DNA from: Chromatiales bacterium | Lineage (GTDB): Bacteria > Pseudomonadota > Gammaproteobacteria > UBA6429 | Length of the DNA stretch: 64,000 nucleotides | Direction of reading: 5' to 3' | Assembly: GCA_027076405.1 (NCBI GenBank) | Contig: JALTJN010000111.1 | Coordinates: 13,788-77,787, forward strand | Part shown: one piece after another, positions 10,049 to 19,442 of the stretch | Layout of the letters: every line of letters begins with the position of its first letter | How positions within the stretch are numbered: the stretch's first letter is position 1 | Made by a program: the position numbers and the translations under genes | Notes under the pieces: model-generated | Database searches by the model: none | What the model was told of the DNA's origin: nothing | Seen by the model: only the letters and a program-made list of their open reading frames with translations

Positions 10049-10747
10049 ATGAAGCAGCTATTTACTATTTTTTCATTATTTATTTTCAGCTTGTTTGCAC
10101 ATGCGGGTGACTCTCAAAAGTATTGTGGTGTAGAGGCTCAGTCTTGTGTAACCTATGGTGCAAATATTTTTCAGGTTCGCTGTGCTTTGTGTCATGGTAC
10201 AGATGGATTAGGTGAAGGGATTCTTTCCTTGCAGATGAAAAATTACCCTAATACCAATCTAGTGAGTGGTAACAAGGCAAAAGATTATGACAGTATTGCT
10301 AAAGTCATTCGTTATGGCGGCAGCTTGCCATATATCAGTGCTGAAATGCCACCTTGGGGAGATGAGTTAACTGCTTCACAGCTTGAGTCTGTTACCAGTT
10401 TTGTTTCATTACTTAATCGTAAGCGTGCTGAGGCATTAAAGTTATTGCGTGCAGAAGCTGAAAATTTAAAGCCTTCAGTAAGAATGGGGCGAGGTATTTA
10501 TCAGGGGCGTTGCTCCTTATGTCATGGCAAAGGTGGTGAAGGTGACGGCAAGATGGCACGCATTATAAAAAACCCTCCTCCGTTTAATTTAACATTAAGT
10601 CGTATGCCGGATAGTTATTTGCAAAGCATTATAAAAAAAGGCGGTCAGGCCATGGGGCGTTCACCTCGCATGCCACCGTGGGGCACAGATTTATCAGATA
10701 AAGAAGTGGCCTCCGTTATTTTATATATTAAAAAGTTACGGCAGTAA
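10049..10747 (+). CDS. Di-heme cytochrome c, two class I domains
   Basis: A 232-residue secreted protein: signal peptide (about 1-19), then two similar cytochrome c domains. Heme sites are C45-A-L-C48-H49 and C155-S-L-C158-H159, each followed some 50 residues later by a Met-Pro-Pro-Trp-Gly segment that probably gives the axial methionine. It is an electron carrier of the cytochrome c4 style. Its stop codon TAA shares one base with the ATG of msrP (TAATG at 10745-10749), so the two are translationally coupled. Confidence 0.9.
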   Translation: MKQLFTIFSLFIFSLFAHAGDSQKYCGVEAQSCVTYGANIFQVRCALCHGTDGLGEGILSLQMKNYPNTNLVSGNKAKDYDSIAKVIRYGGSLPYISAEMPPWGDELTASQLESVTSFVSLLNRKRAEALKLLRAEAENLKPSVRMGRGIYQGRCSLCHGKGGEGDGKMARIIKNPPPFNLTLSRMPDSYLQSIIKKGGQAMGRSPRMPPWGTDLSDKEVASVILYIKKLRQ

Positions 10748-11688
10748 TGATAATAATGCCAAAATCAGGGAAATTGTCCGGCTCTGGTATAGCTGGCTCT
10801 GAAATTACTGATGAAAATGTTTTCTACCAGCGCAGAAAATTTCTGCAAATGTTGGTGGCGGGAGGTTTAGTGGGTGTTTCCGGTCATCGTATTGCAGCGG
10901 CAACAAATTGCAAAATAAAGATCCCTGAAATCACAGATAAGCTCACCCCTTATAAATCAGTAACTCGTTATAACAATTACTATGAATTCACTACGAATAA
11001 AAAAATGGTGGTACACATAGCAAAAGAGTTAACGCTAAAACCATGGACAATTCAAATTGAAGGTGAAGTTGATAATCCGTTTACATTGGGCATTGAAGAT
11101 TTACTGAAAAAATTTACTCAGGAAGAACGTGTATATCGTTTACGTTGTGTTGAAGGCTGGTCAATGGTTGTACCATGGAATGGATTTTCATTATGTGAAT
11201 TGTTAAAACAGGCAAAACCGACAAGTGATGCAAAATATGTTGAGTTCATTAGCCTGAATCGTCCAGAAGAAATGATAGGGCAGAGGCAGGATTCGTTAAA
11301 CTGGCCATACCGTGAAGCATTACGTATTGATGAAGCTATGCATCCTTTAACTATGCTCGTCACCGGGCTGTATGGTAAAGAACTTCCAGCTCAAAATGGT
11401 GCGCCGTTAAGACTCGCAGTACCATGGAAGTATGGTTTTAAAAATCCTAAAGCGATTACTCATATTCGCTTGTTAAAATATAAACCGAAAACAAGCTGGA
11501 ATCTTGCGGTACCTAGTGAGTATGGTTTTTACGCAAATGTAAATCCATCAGTTGCTCATCCACGCTGGGATCAGCGTCGTGAAACACGTCTCGGAGAATT
11601 ATTTAAACGTAAAACGCTTGCTTTTAATGGTTATGCTGATCAGGTCGCCGGTTTGTACAAGGGAATGGATCTTAAAAAATATTTTTAA
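10747..11688 (+). CDS. msrP: Protein-methionine-sulfoxide reductase catalytic subunit MsrP (YedY)
   Basis: A 313-residue molybdopterin enzyme that repairs methionine sulfoxide in periplasmic proteins. A twin-arginine signal is present (Q-RR-KFLQ, Arg at 29-30, hydrophobic stretch to about 46). The molybdenum-ligand cysteine is Cys134 in YRLRCVEGWSMVVPW, the family signature. The N-terminal tail before the Tat motif is longer than in Escherichia coli MsrP and is Ser/Gly rich; an in-frame ATG at 10756 may be the true start. It partners with MsrQ, encoded 3 bp downstream. Confidence 0.95.
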   Translation: MIIMPKSGKLSGSGIAGSEITDENVFYQRRKFLQMLVAGGLVGVSGHRIAAATNCKIKIPEITDKLTPYKSVTRYNNYYEFTTNKKMVVHIAKELTLKPWTIQIEGEVDNPFTLGIEDLLKKFTQEERVYRLRCVEGWSMVVPWNGFSLCELLKQAKPTSDAKYVEFISLNRPEEMIGQRQDSLNWPYREALRIDEAMHPLTMLVTGLYGKELPAQNGAPLRLAVPWKYGFKNPKAITHIRLLKYKPKTSWNLAVPSEYGFYANVNPSVAHPRWDQRRETRLGELFKRKTLAFNGYADQVAGLYKGMDLKKYF

Positions 11689-11691
11689 CTT

Positions 11692-12801
11692 ATGTTTGAT
11701 GTCAGCTCACTTGCAAAAATATCAAAGCATATTGGTAAAATTAAATTATTAGTTTTATTTTTATCATTTGTTCCTCTCTTTATTTTACTGGCTGAATTTT
11801 ATCAGGACAATCTGGGTATAGAACCTCTCGATCGTCTTACCCGTTTAACCGGCAAGTCTGCTTTAGTTTTGTTGTTACTTTCTTTGGCTATCACTCCTCT
11901 GCGTCATTTTATTATTATTTTCATGGTTCGATTAAAAGCAAATTATGGTAAGCGTTTGGCTGACTGGAACTGGATTATAAAATTACGACGTACCTTAGGT
12001 GTAATGTCATTTGTTTATGTGTCGATACATCTGGTTATATATTTCTGGCTGGATCAAGGCGCAGATTTTTCATATGCTTTTTATGATATTAAAGAGCGCT
12101 ATTTTATTGCTGTTGGATTGAGCGCATATATTTTACTGGTGCCATTAGCATTAACTTCAACAAATAAAATGATGCGTTTGTTAGGTAAAAAATGGCGTCG
12201 CCTTCATCGACTGGTTTACTTGATTGCTATTCTAGTAGTAGTACATTACTGGATGTTAACCAAGGTAGGTGTCTATGATGATGTTCCTTATCTTTTGATT
12301 ACGATTTTTCTACTTGGTTGGCGAGTCTGGTACTACTGGACTGTACGAAAAGATAAGATGATTGATGATGGTATGGAAGCGGTAGATCGTGAACAGGTTA
12401 ATCGTATTATTAATAATTTAAGTTTTCTAGCTGAAAAAACTTTTGGTGAAAATGAAGGCAAAGTTATGGTTTCAATTTTATTTAATATTCTTGCGAGTGA
12501 CATCCATTATTCCGAGAGTATATTAAAAAAGAATGATGAACTCTCTTTGGAAATTAATATGGGTTCAAAATCCATGTTGAAACGATTAAAGCATGCCCGA
12601 AAAAACGCAAAAGAAAAAATTAGTGTTTCATCTATTTTAGGTATGCAGGTTGGTTATATGCCGGAGTTACTTGATCTGGTAGATCACTTTGATGTGCTGT
12701 TAAAACGGGGAATTAAAGAAGATTCACGCGGTGATTTACAGGCATTAAATAAAATATGGATAGAAATATTTTCTATTCTAATGCCTATTACTGAAACTTA
12801 A
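11692..12801 (+). CDS. msrQ: Heme b membrane subunit MsrQ with C-terminal extension
   Basis: The first 215 residues match MsrQ/YedZ: about six membrane spans, with probable heme ligands His113 (SIHLVIY), His172 (LHRLVY) and His185 (VVVHYW). MsrQ passes quinol electrons to MsrP. E. coli MsrQ has about 211 residues; here there are 369. Residues about 220-369 are hydrophilic, predicted mostly helical, without cysteines, and start just after the last membrane span. I do not recognise this extra domain. It is in one uninterrupted frame, so it is a real fusion or extension. The stop overlaps that of msrB on the other strand (12798-12801). Confidence 0.92.
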   Translation: MFDVSSLAKISKHIGKIKLLVLFLSFVPLFILLAEFYQDNLGIEPLDRLTRLTGKSALVLLLLSLAITPLRHFIIIFMVRLKANYGKRLADWNWIIKLRRTLGVMSFVYVSIHLVIYFWLDQGADFSYAFYDIKERYFIAVGLSAYILLVPLALTSTNKMMRLLGKKWRRLHRLVYLIAILVVVHYWMLTKVGVYDDVPYLLITIFLLGWRVWYYWTVRKDKMIDDGMEAVDREQVNRIINNLSFLAEKTFGENEGKVMVSILFNILASDIHYSESILKKNDELSLEINMGSKSMLKRLKHARKNAKEKISVSSILGMQVGYMPELLDLVDHFDVLLKRGIKEDSRGDLQALNKIWIEIFSILMPITET

Positions 12802-13193
12802 GATTCTTTTAGTTCAAGACTGACAGAATTAATGCAATATCTTAAACCGGTAGGTTGGGGACCATCAGGAAATACATGTCCTAGGTGTGAACCACAGTGA
12901 CGGCAATGTACCTCAACGCGTACCATACCTAAGCTATTGTCACGAGTTTCTTCAATAGCCAGTTCATTGATTGGTTGATAATAGCTTGGCCAGCCTGTAC
13001 CTGAATCAAATTTAGTTTCAGATGAAAATAATTTTTCCCCACAGCCTGTGCAGACATAAATTCCTTCAGTTTTACAATCAGCATATTTTCCGGAAAAGGG
13101 TTGCTCGGTTCCATGTTGGCGCATGACCTTATATTGTTCTTCGGACAGGCATTCTTGCCATTCCTGTTCCGATTTTTTTATTTCTTTGGGCAT
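12798..13193 (-). CDS. msrB: Peptide-methionine (R)-S-oxide reductase MsrB
   Basis: A 131-residue cytoplasmic enzyme reducing methionine-R-sulfoxide. The zinc site is complete (Cys48, Cys51, Cys97, Cys100), the substrate pocket GTGWPSY is at 66-71, and the catalytic Cys120 is in RYCINSVSL. The ATG at 13193 is chosen because starting further upstream would run into the mlaC-like gene; it lies 4 bp after that gene's stop, implying co-transcription. Being tail to tail with msrPQ puts cytoplasmic and periplasmic methionine repair side by side. Confidence 0.95.
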   Translation of the reverse strand: MPKEIKKSEQEWQECLSEEQYKVMRQHGTEQPFSGKYADCKTEGIYVCTGCGEKLFSSETKFDSGTGWPSYYQPINELAIEETRDNSLGMVRVEVHCRHCGSHLGHVFPDGPQPTGLRYCINSVSLELKES

Positions 13194-13197
13194 GTTT

Positions 13198-13872
13198 TTA
13201 TTTGCTACTCTTAGCCAGCATGTTTTTATTTTTTTCCTCGAGCGAGGCAATTAAGGCATCAATGCCCTGCGTTTTAAATTGATTTGCGAAGTTGTTTTTA
13301 TAGGTGGTGATCATGCTAATGCCTTCGACAGAAACATCATAAATTTTCCAGCCCTTTTTAGTAAGATGCATACGATAACGAATAGGAACAGCTTCACCTG
13401 AGTCGGGTTGTAACTCGGCTCGCACTGTTAAAGAAGTATCACCTTCTTTAAGATTGATAGGGAAATAACGAATGAGATCTTCTCTTAGATTTTTGTCATT
13501 GCCATTAAGATATTCTGATAATGCAGATGAATAAAATCGTAAAAGTAATAATCGGAATTGTTTGATAAATTTAATTTTCTGCGCTTTTTCAGCACGACGC
13601 CAGTATTTACCCATGACCATTTTGGAGGCAGAGATAAAATCAAGGTGAGGCAGAATAATTTCTTCGACTAATGATTTGAGTTTAGCGGGTGATTGCTTGA
13701 TTTCAGTTCGGTGATTATTAATCGAACGCAGCATTTTTACAGTCGCTTTTTGCAGCAAGACATCGGGAGCTTCAATATCGGGGTTGATGGCCGCAAAACT
13801 GTTTACGGTAAATAAAAGGCTGAAAATAAATAAAAATAGTCCATTTTTTATCAGTTTTTGCTTTACAGGCAT
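13198..13872 (-). CDS. MlaC/Ttg2D-like periplasmic phospholipid-binding protein
   Basis: A 224-residue secreted protein of the Tol_Tol_Ttg2 family: signal peptide to about SFA|AI, then the typical [12 protein letters not shown] and FYSSALSEY segments and the C-terminal [20 protein letters not shown] block. MlaC shuttles phospholipids between the outer-membrane MlaA complex and the inner-membrane MlaFEDB transporter. Start at 13872 is supported by GGAG seven bases upstream. Here it is not with mlaFEDB but is paired with msrB, so it may be an orphan paralogue with a different lipid or hopanoid partner. Confidence 0.88.
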   Translation of the reverse strand: MPVKQKLIKNGLFLFIFSLLFTVNSFAAINPDIEAPDVLLQKATVKMLRSINNHRTEIKQSPAKLKSLVEEIILPHLDFISASKMVMGKYWRRAEKAQKIKFIKQFRLLLLRFYSSALSEYLNGNDKNLREDLIRYFPINLKEGDTSLTVRAELQPDSGEAVPIRYRMHLTKKGWKIYDVSVEGISMITTYKNNFANQFKTQGIDALIASLEEKNKNMLAKSSK

Positions 13873-13981
13873 AATATGCTCCAATCTCAATTTTTATCGT
13901 AATTCGTGAAAATTTCACTATTAATATATAGTAGCAAAGATAGTATTACGACAAACAAACGTTAAATTAGTTTAATTTTAG

Positions 13982-15010
<1,029 letters not shown>

Positions 15011-15014
15011 AGGG

Positions 15015-15141
15015 GTCACGAAGGACTCCAAGGCACAAAGAAAATCAAAGCAAAAAAACATGGGAGACACGGGGCTTAATAAATAAGATGAACCCGGTGT
15101 TCCCCGTGTTTAAGTTTTTCTTGGTGTCCTCCATGGCAATT
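15015..15141. repeat. Imperfect inverted repeat, CACGAAGGAC family
   Basis: The stretch after hemB has outer arms CACGAAGGACTCCAAGGCAC (from 15017) and TTTTTCTTGGTGTCCTCCAT (to about 15135) in inverted orientation, and inner arms with ACACGGGG (about 15068) and CCCCGTGT (about 15102). The same outer sequence brackets 39687-39836, so these are two members of one dispersed repeat family; this copy is the more diverged. Short repeats built on CACGAAGGACAC are common between genes in environmental proteobacteria, as I recall. Confidence 0.6.
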
Positions 15142-15168
15142 ATTTTTTTAAAATTAATTGCCATAAAA

Positions 15169-15210
15169 TTGTCATAAACTGTTTTTAATTGTGTGGGCTC
15201 TTTGTATACT
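15169..15210 (+). promoter_or_regulatory. Candidate Pho box and -10 of the DUF47-PiT operon
   Basis: TTGTCATAAACTGTTTTTA at 15169-15187 resembles the PhoB site (CTGTCATAAATCTGTCAC), with the first half nearly perfect. A -10-like TATACT lies at 15205-15210, a spacing usual for PhoB-activated promoters. The next gene, at 15271, is phosphate-related, which supports the reading. Not tested. Confidence 0.5.
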
Positions 15211-15270
15211 CGCGGCATACGAAGCATAAAATGCTGGGGCTGAGGGCAGTCTCAAACAAGAGGAAAATGT

Positions 15271-15948
15271 ATGGCACGCACTACCATTTCGAGCCTGTTC
15301 GGCTCATCTCCTGTCGCACCTTTGCAGTCACATATGTCCAGCGTACAAGAATGTATTGTTGAGCTGGTTCCTTTTTTTAAAGCCGTTTTAAAAGAAGACT
15401 GGACGGAAGCGAAAGCACAGCAAAAGAAAATCGCAAAGCTCGAAGGTGAAGCAGACAAGCTGAAGAAAAAGCTACGCTTACATTTACCAAAAAGTTTGTT
15501 CATGCCTATTTCTCGCCGGGATTTACTCGAAGTACTAACCATGCAGGACAAAATCGCAAATAAGTCAAAAGATATTGCCGGTATTATCATTGGCCGTAAA
15601 ATGACCTTCCCTAAAGAAGTGAGTGAAAAACTGATTGATTTTGTTAAGCGCTGTATTGACGCTTCTAAACAGGCACAAAAAGCCATTAACGAACTCGATG
15701 AATTGGTAGAAACCGGTTTTAGTGGTCGTGAAGTTAAACTGGTTCAGGAAATGATTAAAAAGCTGGATGAAATCGAATCTGACACAGACAAGATTCAGGT
15801 AAAAGTTCGTGCTGCACTCTTTAAAGAGGAAAAGGACTTACCCGCGGTCGATGTGATGTTTATGTATCGGATTATAGATAGTATTGGTGATCTGGCAGAC
15901 TTGTCTCAAAGGGTCGGCAGTCGTTTAGAGCTTATGCTGGCGCGTTAA
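15271..15948 (+). CDS. DUF47 / PhoU-like phosphate transport regulator (TIGR00153)
   Basis: A 225-residue all-helical cytoplasmic protein of the DUF47 family, distantly related to PhoU. It contains the typical DKIANKSKDIAGI and MFMYRIIDSIGDLADLSQR segments. These proteins are nearly always encoded next to a PiT phosphate permease and are thought to regulate it. The start is well supported (GAGGAAA just upstream). PiT follows after 12 bp, so they are one operon, probably under the Pho box upstream. Confidence 0.92.
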   Translation: MARTTISSLFGSSPVAPLQSHMSSVQECIVELVPFFKAVLKEDWTEAKAQQKKIAKLEGEADKLKKKLRLHLPKSLFMPISRRDLLEVLTMQDKIANKSKDIAGIIIGRKMTFPKEVSEKLIDFVKRCIDASKQAQKAINELDELVETGFSGREVKLVQEMIKKLDEIESDTDKIQVKVRAALFKEEKDLPAVDVMFMYRIIDSIGDLADLSQRVGSRLELMLAR

Positions 15949-15960
15949 GGGAGAGTTGTT

Positions 15961-17226
15961 GTGGAATTGATTACATCTTATGGCACTATCTTCCTTATTT
16001 TAGCCTGTATTTTTGGTTTATTTATGGCCTGGGGTATTGGTGCCAACGACGTTGCCAATGCCATGGGAACATCTGTGGGCTCGGGTGCTATCACTATAAA
16101 ACAAGCTGTGCTCATCGCCGCTATTTTTGAATTTGCCGGTGCATTTTTAGCCGGCGGACAAGTGACAAAAACCATTCGTAAAGGCATTATTGATGCCGAC
16201 TTATTGTCAGCAACGCCTGAGCTTTTGGTTTATGGCATGTTAGCATCGTTGCTTGCTGCCGGTATCTGGTTATTAGTGGCCTCAAAATTTGGTTGGCCGG
16301 TATCAACAACACATTCTATTGTAGGCGCGATTGTTGGTTTTGCTGCCGTAGGCATAGGTGTTGATGCCGTTCACTGGAACAAGGTAGGCACTATTGTAAT
16401 GAGCTGGGTGATTTCACCCGCGCTTGCAGGAGCAGCCTCCTACTGGATATTCCGTAGTGTACAAAAATTTATTCTCAATAGAGATGACCCTTTTGAAAGT
16501 GCAAAAAAAGTTGTTCCTTATTACGTTTTATTAACCGGTTTTATTATTGCTTTAGTGACCATGTTTAAAGGTTTAAAACATGTTGGTCTGGAAGTAACAC
16601 CGGTTGAAAGTTATGGTTATGCATTCTCTTTTGGTTTGGTCATTATGCTTATGAGTATGGTTTCAATTCGTAAGCTCAAGAAAGATCCAAATGCAGATAA
16701 AGATTTTCACTTTGCTAATGTAGAGCGTGTCTTTAGTGTGTTGATGGTGGTTACTGCTTGTGCCATGGCATTTGCACATGGTTCAAATGATGTGGCTAAT
16801 GCCATTGGGCCGGTTGCTGCTATCGTGGGTATTGTACAAAGCGGCGGTGAGATAGCTCAAAAATCAGTGTTGCCGGTATGGGTTTTGATTCTAGGTGGTG
16901 CAGGCATTGTTGCAGGATTATTAATGTATGGCCGCCGTGTGATGGCGACCATTGGTAAAAATATTACCGAACTAACCCCCAGTCGTGGTTTTGCAGCAAC
17001 ATTAGCAGCAGCAACTACTGTGGTATTTGCTTCCGGTACAGGTTTACCTATTTCCACAACACATACTCTGGTTGGTGCAGTATTAGGTGTTGGTCTTGCG
17101 CGAGGAATTGGTGCGTTAAACTTGAACGTGGTACGAACTATTTTCCTTTCATGGATTGTCACCTTACCTGCCGGTGCAATCATGTCCATTTTCTTCTTCT
17201 TTACCTTCAAAAGCATATTTAGTTAA
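15961..17226 (+). CDS. PiT family inorganic phosphate transporter
   Basis: A 421-residue inner-membrane permease with about ten hydrophobic spans. The two inverted-repeat signatures of the family are present: GANDVANAMG (near residue 22) and GSNDVANAIG (near 275), each followed later by a PISTTH or PVSTTH motif. It imports phosphate, often as a metal-phosphate complex, with protons or sodium. It has a GTG start with AGGGAGAG upstream. A hairpin at 17237-17265 closes the operon. Confidence 0.95.
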   Translation: MELITSYGTIFLILACIFGLFMAWGIGANDVANAMGTSVGSGAITIKQAVLIAAIFEFAGAFLAGGQVTKTIRKGIIDADLLSATPELLVYGMLASLLAAGIWLLVASKFGWPVSTTHSIVGAIVGFAAVGIGVDAVHWNKVGTIVMSWVISPALAGAASYWIFRSVQKFILNRDDPFESAKKVVPYYVLLTGFIIALVTMFKGLKHVGLEVTPVESYGYAFSFGLVIMLMSMVSIRKLKKDPNADKDFHFANVERVFSVLMVVTACAMAFAHGSNDVANAIGPVAAIVGIVQSGGEIAQKSVLPVWVLILGGAGIVAGLLMYGRRVMATIGKNITELTPSRGFAATLAAATTVVFASGTGLPISTTHTLVGAVLGVGLARGIGALNLNVVRTIFLSWIVTLPAGAIMSIFFFFTFKSIFS

Positions 17227-17236
17227 TTTTTTATGA

Positions 17237-17265
17237 CAAATAGACTGTTTAGAGCAGTCTATTTG
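17237..17265 (+). terminator. Hairpin after the PiT gene
   Basis: A perfect 11-bp stem, CAAATAGACTG at 17237-17247 with CAGTCTATTTG at 17255-17265, loop TTTAGAG, begins 11 bases after the PiT stop. No T run follows, so it may be an inefficient intrinsic terminator or an mRNA-end stabiliser. Confidence 0.55.
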
Positions 17266-17323
17266 CGAATAAGTTTCTATACTTAATCTGGTAACTAATT
17301 TTTATTATCGAAAAATAGGCGTT

Positions 17324-17360
17324 TTGTCATTTTTTTGTAACATAAATGTAGTCTTATATT
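17324..17360 (+). promoter_or_regulatory. Candidate Pho box and -10 of ppk1
   Basis: TTGTCATTTTTTTGTAAC at 17324-17341 keeps the two TGTCAT / TGTAAC halves of the PhoB site in register. TATATT at 17355-17360 can act as -10, only five bases from the ATG, so the transcript would be nearly leaderless or start slightly differently. Second such site in this phosphate block. Confidence 0.5.
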
Positions 17361-17364
17361 TAGT

Positions 17365-19440
17365 ATGGACAATATTAATTTGAAAAACGACAACCTGTAT
17401 TTAAACCGGGAACTAAGCCTGCTTCAGTTTCAATGGAGAGTGTTAGCGCAAGCGAGTGACGAAACTGTACCGTTACTGGAGCGGTTACATTTTCTTTGTA
17501 TTAGCAGTACAAATCTGGATGAGTTTTTTCAAATAAGAATTGCCGGCTTAATGCACCGAGCCGCTTTAGAAACATCAAGTGGAAATCATGAAAGTTATAC
17601 ACCTGAAGAAGCATTATCACGTATACGAGAAGAAACACATCAATTAGTTGCCGATCAATACACGACCTTGAATGACATTCTTTTTCCTGCACTTGAAAAA
17701 GAGAACATCCGGTTTTTAAAGCGCGCAGAGCTAGATGAAAAACGTGCAAGCTGGATCAAGCGTTATTTTACCAGCCAGATTTTACCGGTGTTAAGTCCGC
17801 TTGGTCTGGATCATTCTCATCCCTTTCCCCGGGTTTTAAGCAAGACACTTAATTTTATTATTTCATTACAGGGTAAAGATGCTTTTGGAAGAGAGAGTCG
17901 TCTGGCTATTGTGCAAGCCCCCAGAAGCTTACCGAGAATGATTAAGCTGCCCGATGATTTATCCGAGGGGGATGAATTTATATTTTTAAGTTCGATCATT
18001 CATATTCATATTAGTGATTTATTCCCAGGCATGGATGTTACAGGCTGTTATCAGTTCAGAGTGACTCGCGACAGTGATTTGTTTGTCGATGAAGAAGAAA
18101 CCGTTGATTTAATGGGAGCAATAAAAGGCGAGCTTTCTTCACGTCGTTTAACCGATGCTGTGCGTCTGGAAGTAGCTGATAACTGTTCCAATGAAGCAGC
18201 AGAATACTTGCTTGGAAAATTTAAGTTAACGCAAGAAGATCTTTATCAGGTTAACGGGCCGGTAAATCTGGGGCGTTTTAATGAAATGATCGATTTAGTA
18301 GACAGGTCGGATTTAAAGTTTCCGCCTTTTACACAAAGTATTTCTAAACGGTTATTTAATTCGCCTGATATATTTGAAGTTATTCAACACGGTGATGTGT
18401 TGTTAAATCATCCGTTTGAATCGTTTGCTCCTGTGGTAGATTTTATAAAGCAAGCCTCGAGTGATCCAAAAGTATTGGCAATAAAGCAAACTCTTTATAG
18501 AACCGGAGCAAACTCTCCACTGGTTGATGCTCTGGTTGAAGCCGCAAAAGCAGGAAAAGAAGTAACCGTTGTCGTTGAATTGCGTGCAAGGTTTGATGAG
18601 GCCGCCAATATAGAGCAAGCATCTCGATTGCAAGAAGCCGGTGCTCATGTGGTTTATGGTGTAGTCGGATATAAAACACATGCGAAAATGATTTTGGTTG
18701 TTAGACGTGAAGGACGAACAATTAAACGCTATGTCCATCTGGGTACAGGTAATTACCATGTTGGCAATGCAAGGGTTTATACAGACTATGGTTTGTTAAC
18801 CTGTGATAAAGAAATAAGTGAAGATGTACATAAAGTTTTTTTACAGCTTACTGGTTTAGGTAAGGCAACCAAGTTAAAAAAATTATTACAAGCGCCTTTT
18901 ACGTTACAGCAGGGTTTAATTAAATTAATCAACAATGAAATAGAAATTGCCAAGTCGGGAAAACCAGCTCGTATTATTGCAAAAATGAATGCTTTAACAG
19001 AGCCAAAAATAATTCGTAGCCTTTATCGTGCTTCTCAGGATGGGGTTAAAGTAGATCTGATTGTAAGAGGTATTTGCCGGCTAAAGCCGGGTGTAAAAGG
19101 TGTCTCTGATAACATTCAGGTGAGATCAGTTGTTGGCAGATTTCTTGAGCATTCGCGCATATATTATTTTGAACAAGAAGGTAAAGTAAAAGTATATTGC
19201 TCAAGTGCAGACTGGATGGACAGAAATTTCTTTAAACGGGTTGAAGTATGCTTTCCTATTGAGGATGAAGCACTGAAAAAGCAATTAATCAAGGATGGTT
19301 TACTGGCCTATTTGTCAGACAATATGCAAGCATGGCAATTGTTATCAGATGGAACATATAAACGCCTGGTACCGGCAAGTAATCAGAAGAAACGATCTGC
19401 ACAAAATATACTGCTTGAGAAAATAGCTGCAGAAGTATAA
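17365..19440 (+). CDS. ppk1: Polyphosphate kinase 1
   Basis: A 691-residue enzyme that makes polyphosphate from ATP. The N-terminal LNRELSLLQFQWRVLAQA and SSTNLDEFFQIR segments are signatures. The core contains the TLYRTGANSPLVDAL stretch, and the catalytic histidine region is VHLGTGNYHVGNARVYTDYG, with a second phospholipase-D-like block RFLEHSRIYYF. Length is standard. It ends 2 bp from the stop of ppx on the opposite strand, so polyphosphate synthesis and degradation genes face each other. Confidence 0.97.
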   Translation: MDNINLKNDNLYLNRELSLLQFQWRVLAQASDETVPLLERLHFLCISSTNLDEFFQIRIAGLMHRAALETSSGNHESYTPEEALSRIREETHQLVADQYTTLNDILFPALEKENIRFLKRAELDEKRASWIKRYFTSQILPVLSPLGLDHSHPFPRVLSKTLNFIISLQGKDAFGRESRLAIVQAPRSLPRMIKLPDDLSEGDEFIFLSSIIHIHISDLFPGMDVTGCYQFRVTRDSDLFVDEEETVDLMGAIKGELSSRRLTDAVRLEVADNCSNEAAEYLLGKFKLTQEDLYQVNGPVNLGRFNEMIDLVDRSDLKFPPFTQSISKRLFNSPDIFEVIQHGDVLLNHPFESFAPVVDFIKQASSDPKVLAIKQTLYRTGANSPLVDALVEAAKAGKEVTVVVELRARFDEAANIEQASRLQEAGAHVVYGVVGYKTHAKMILVVRREGRTIKRYVHLGTGNYHVGNARVYTDYGLLTCDKEISEDVHKVFLQLTGLGKATKLKKLLQAPFTLQQGLIKLINNEIEIAKSGKPARIIAKMNALTEPKIIRSLYRASQDGVKVDLIVRGICRLKPGVKGVSDNIQVRSVVGRFLEHSRIYYFEQEGKVKVYCSSADWMDRNFFKRVEVCFPIEDEALKKQLIKDGLLAYLSDNMQAWQLLSDGTYKRLVPASNQKKRSAQNILLEKIAAEV

Positions 19441-19442
19441 AT

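Noticed and set aside
16857..17216. 119-codon minus-strand frame inside the PiT gene
   Set aside because: Antisense shadow of a well-supported transporter gene.
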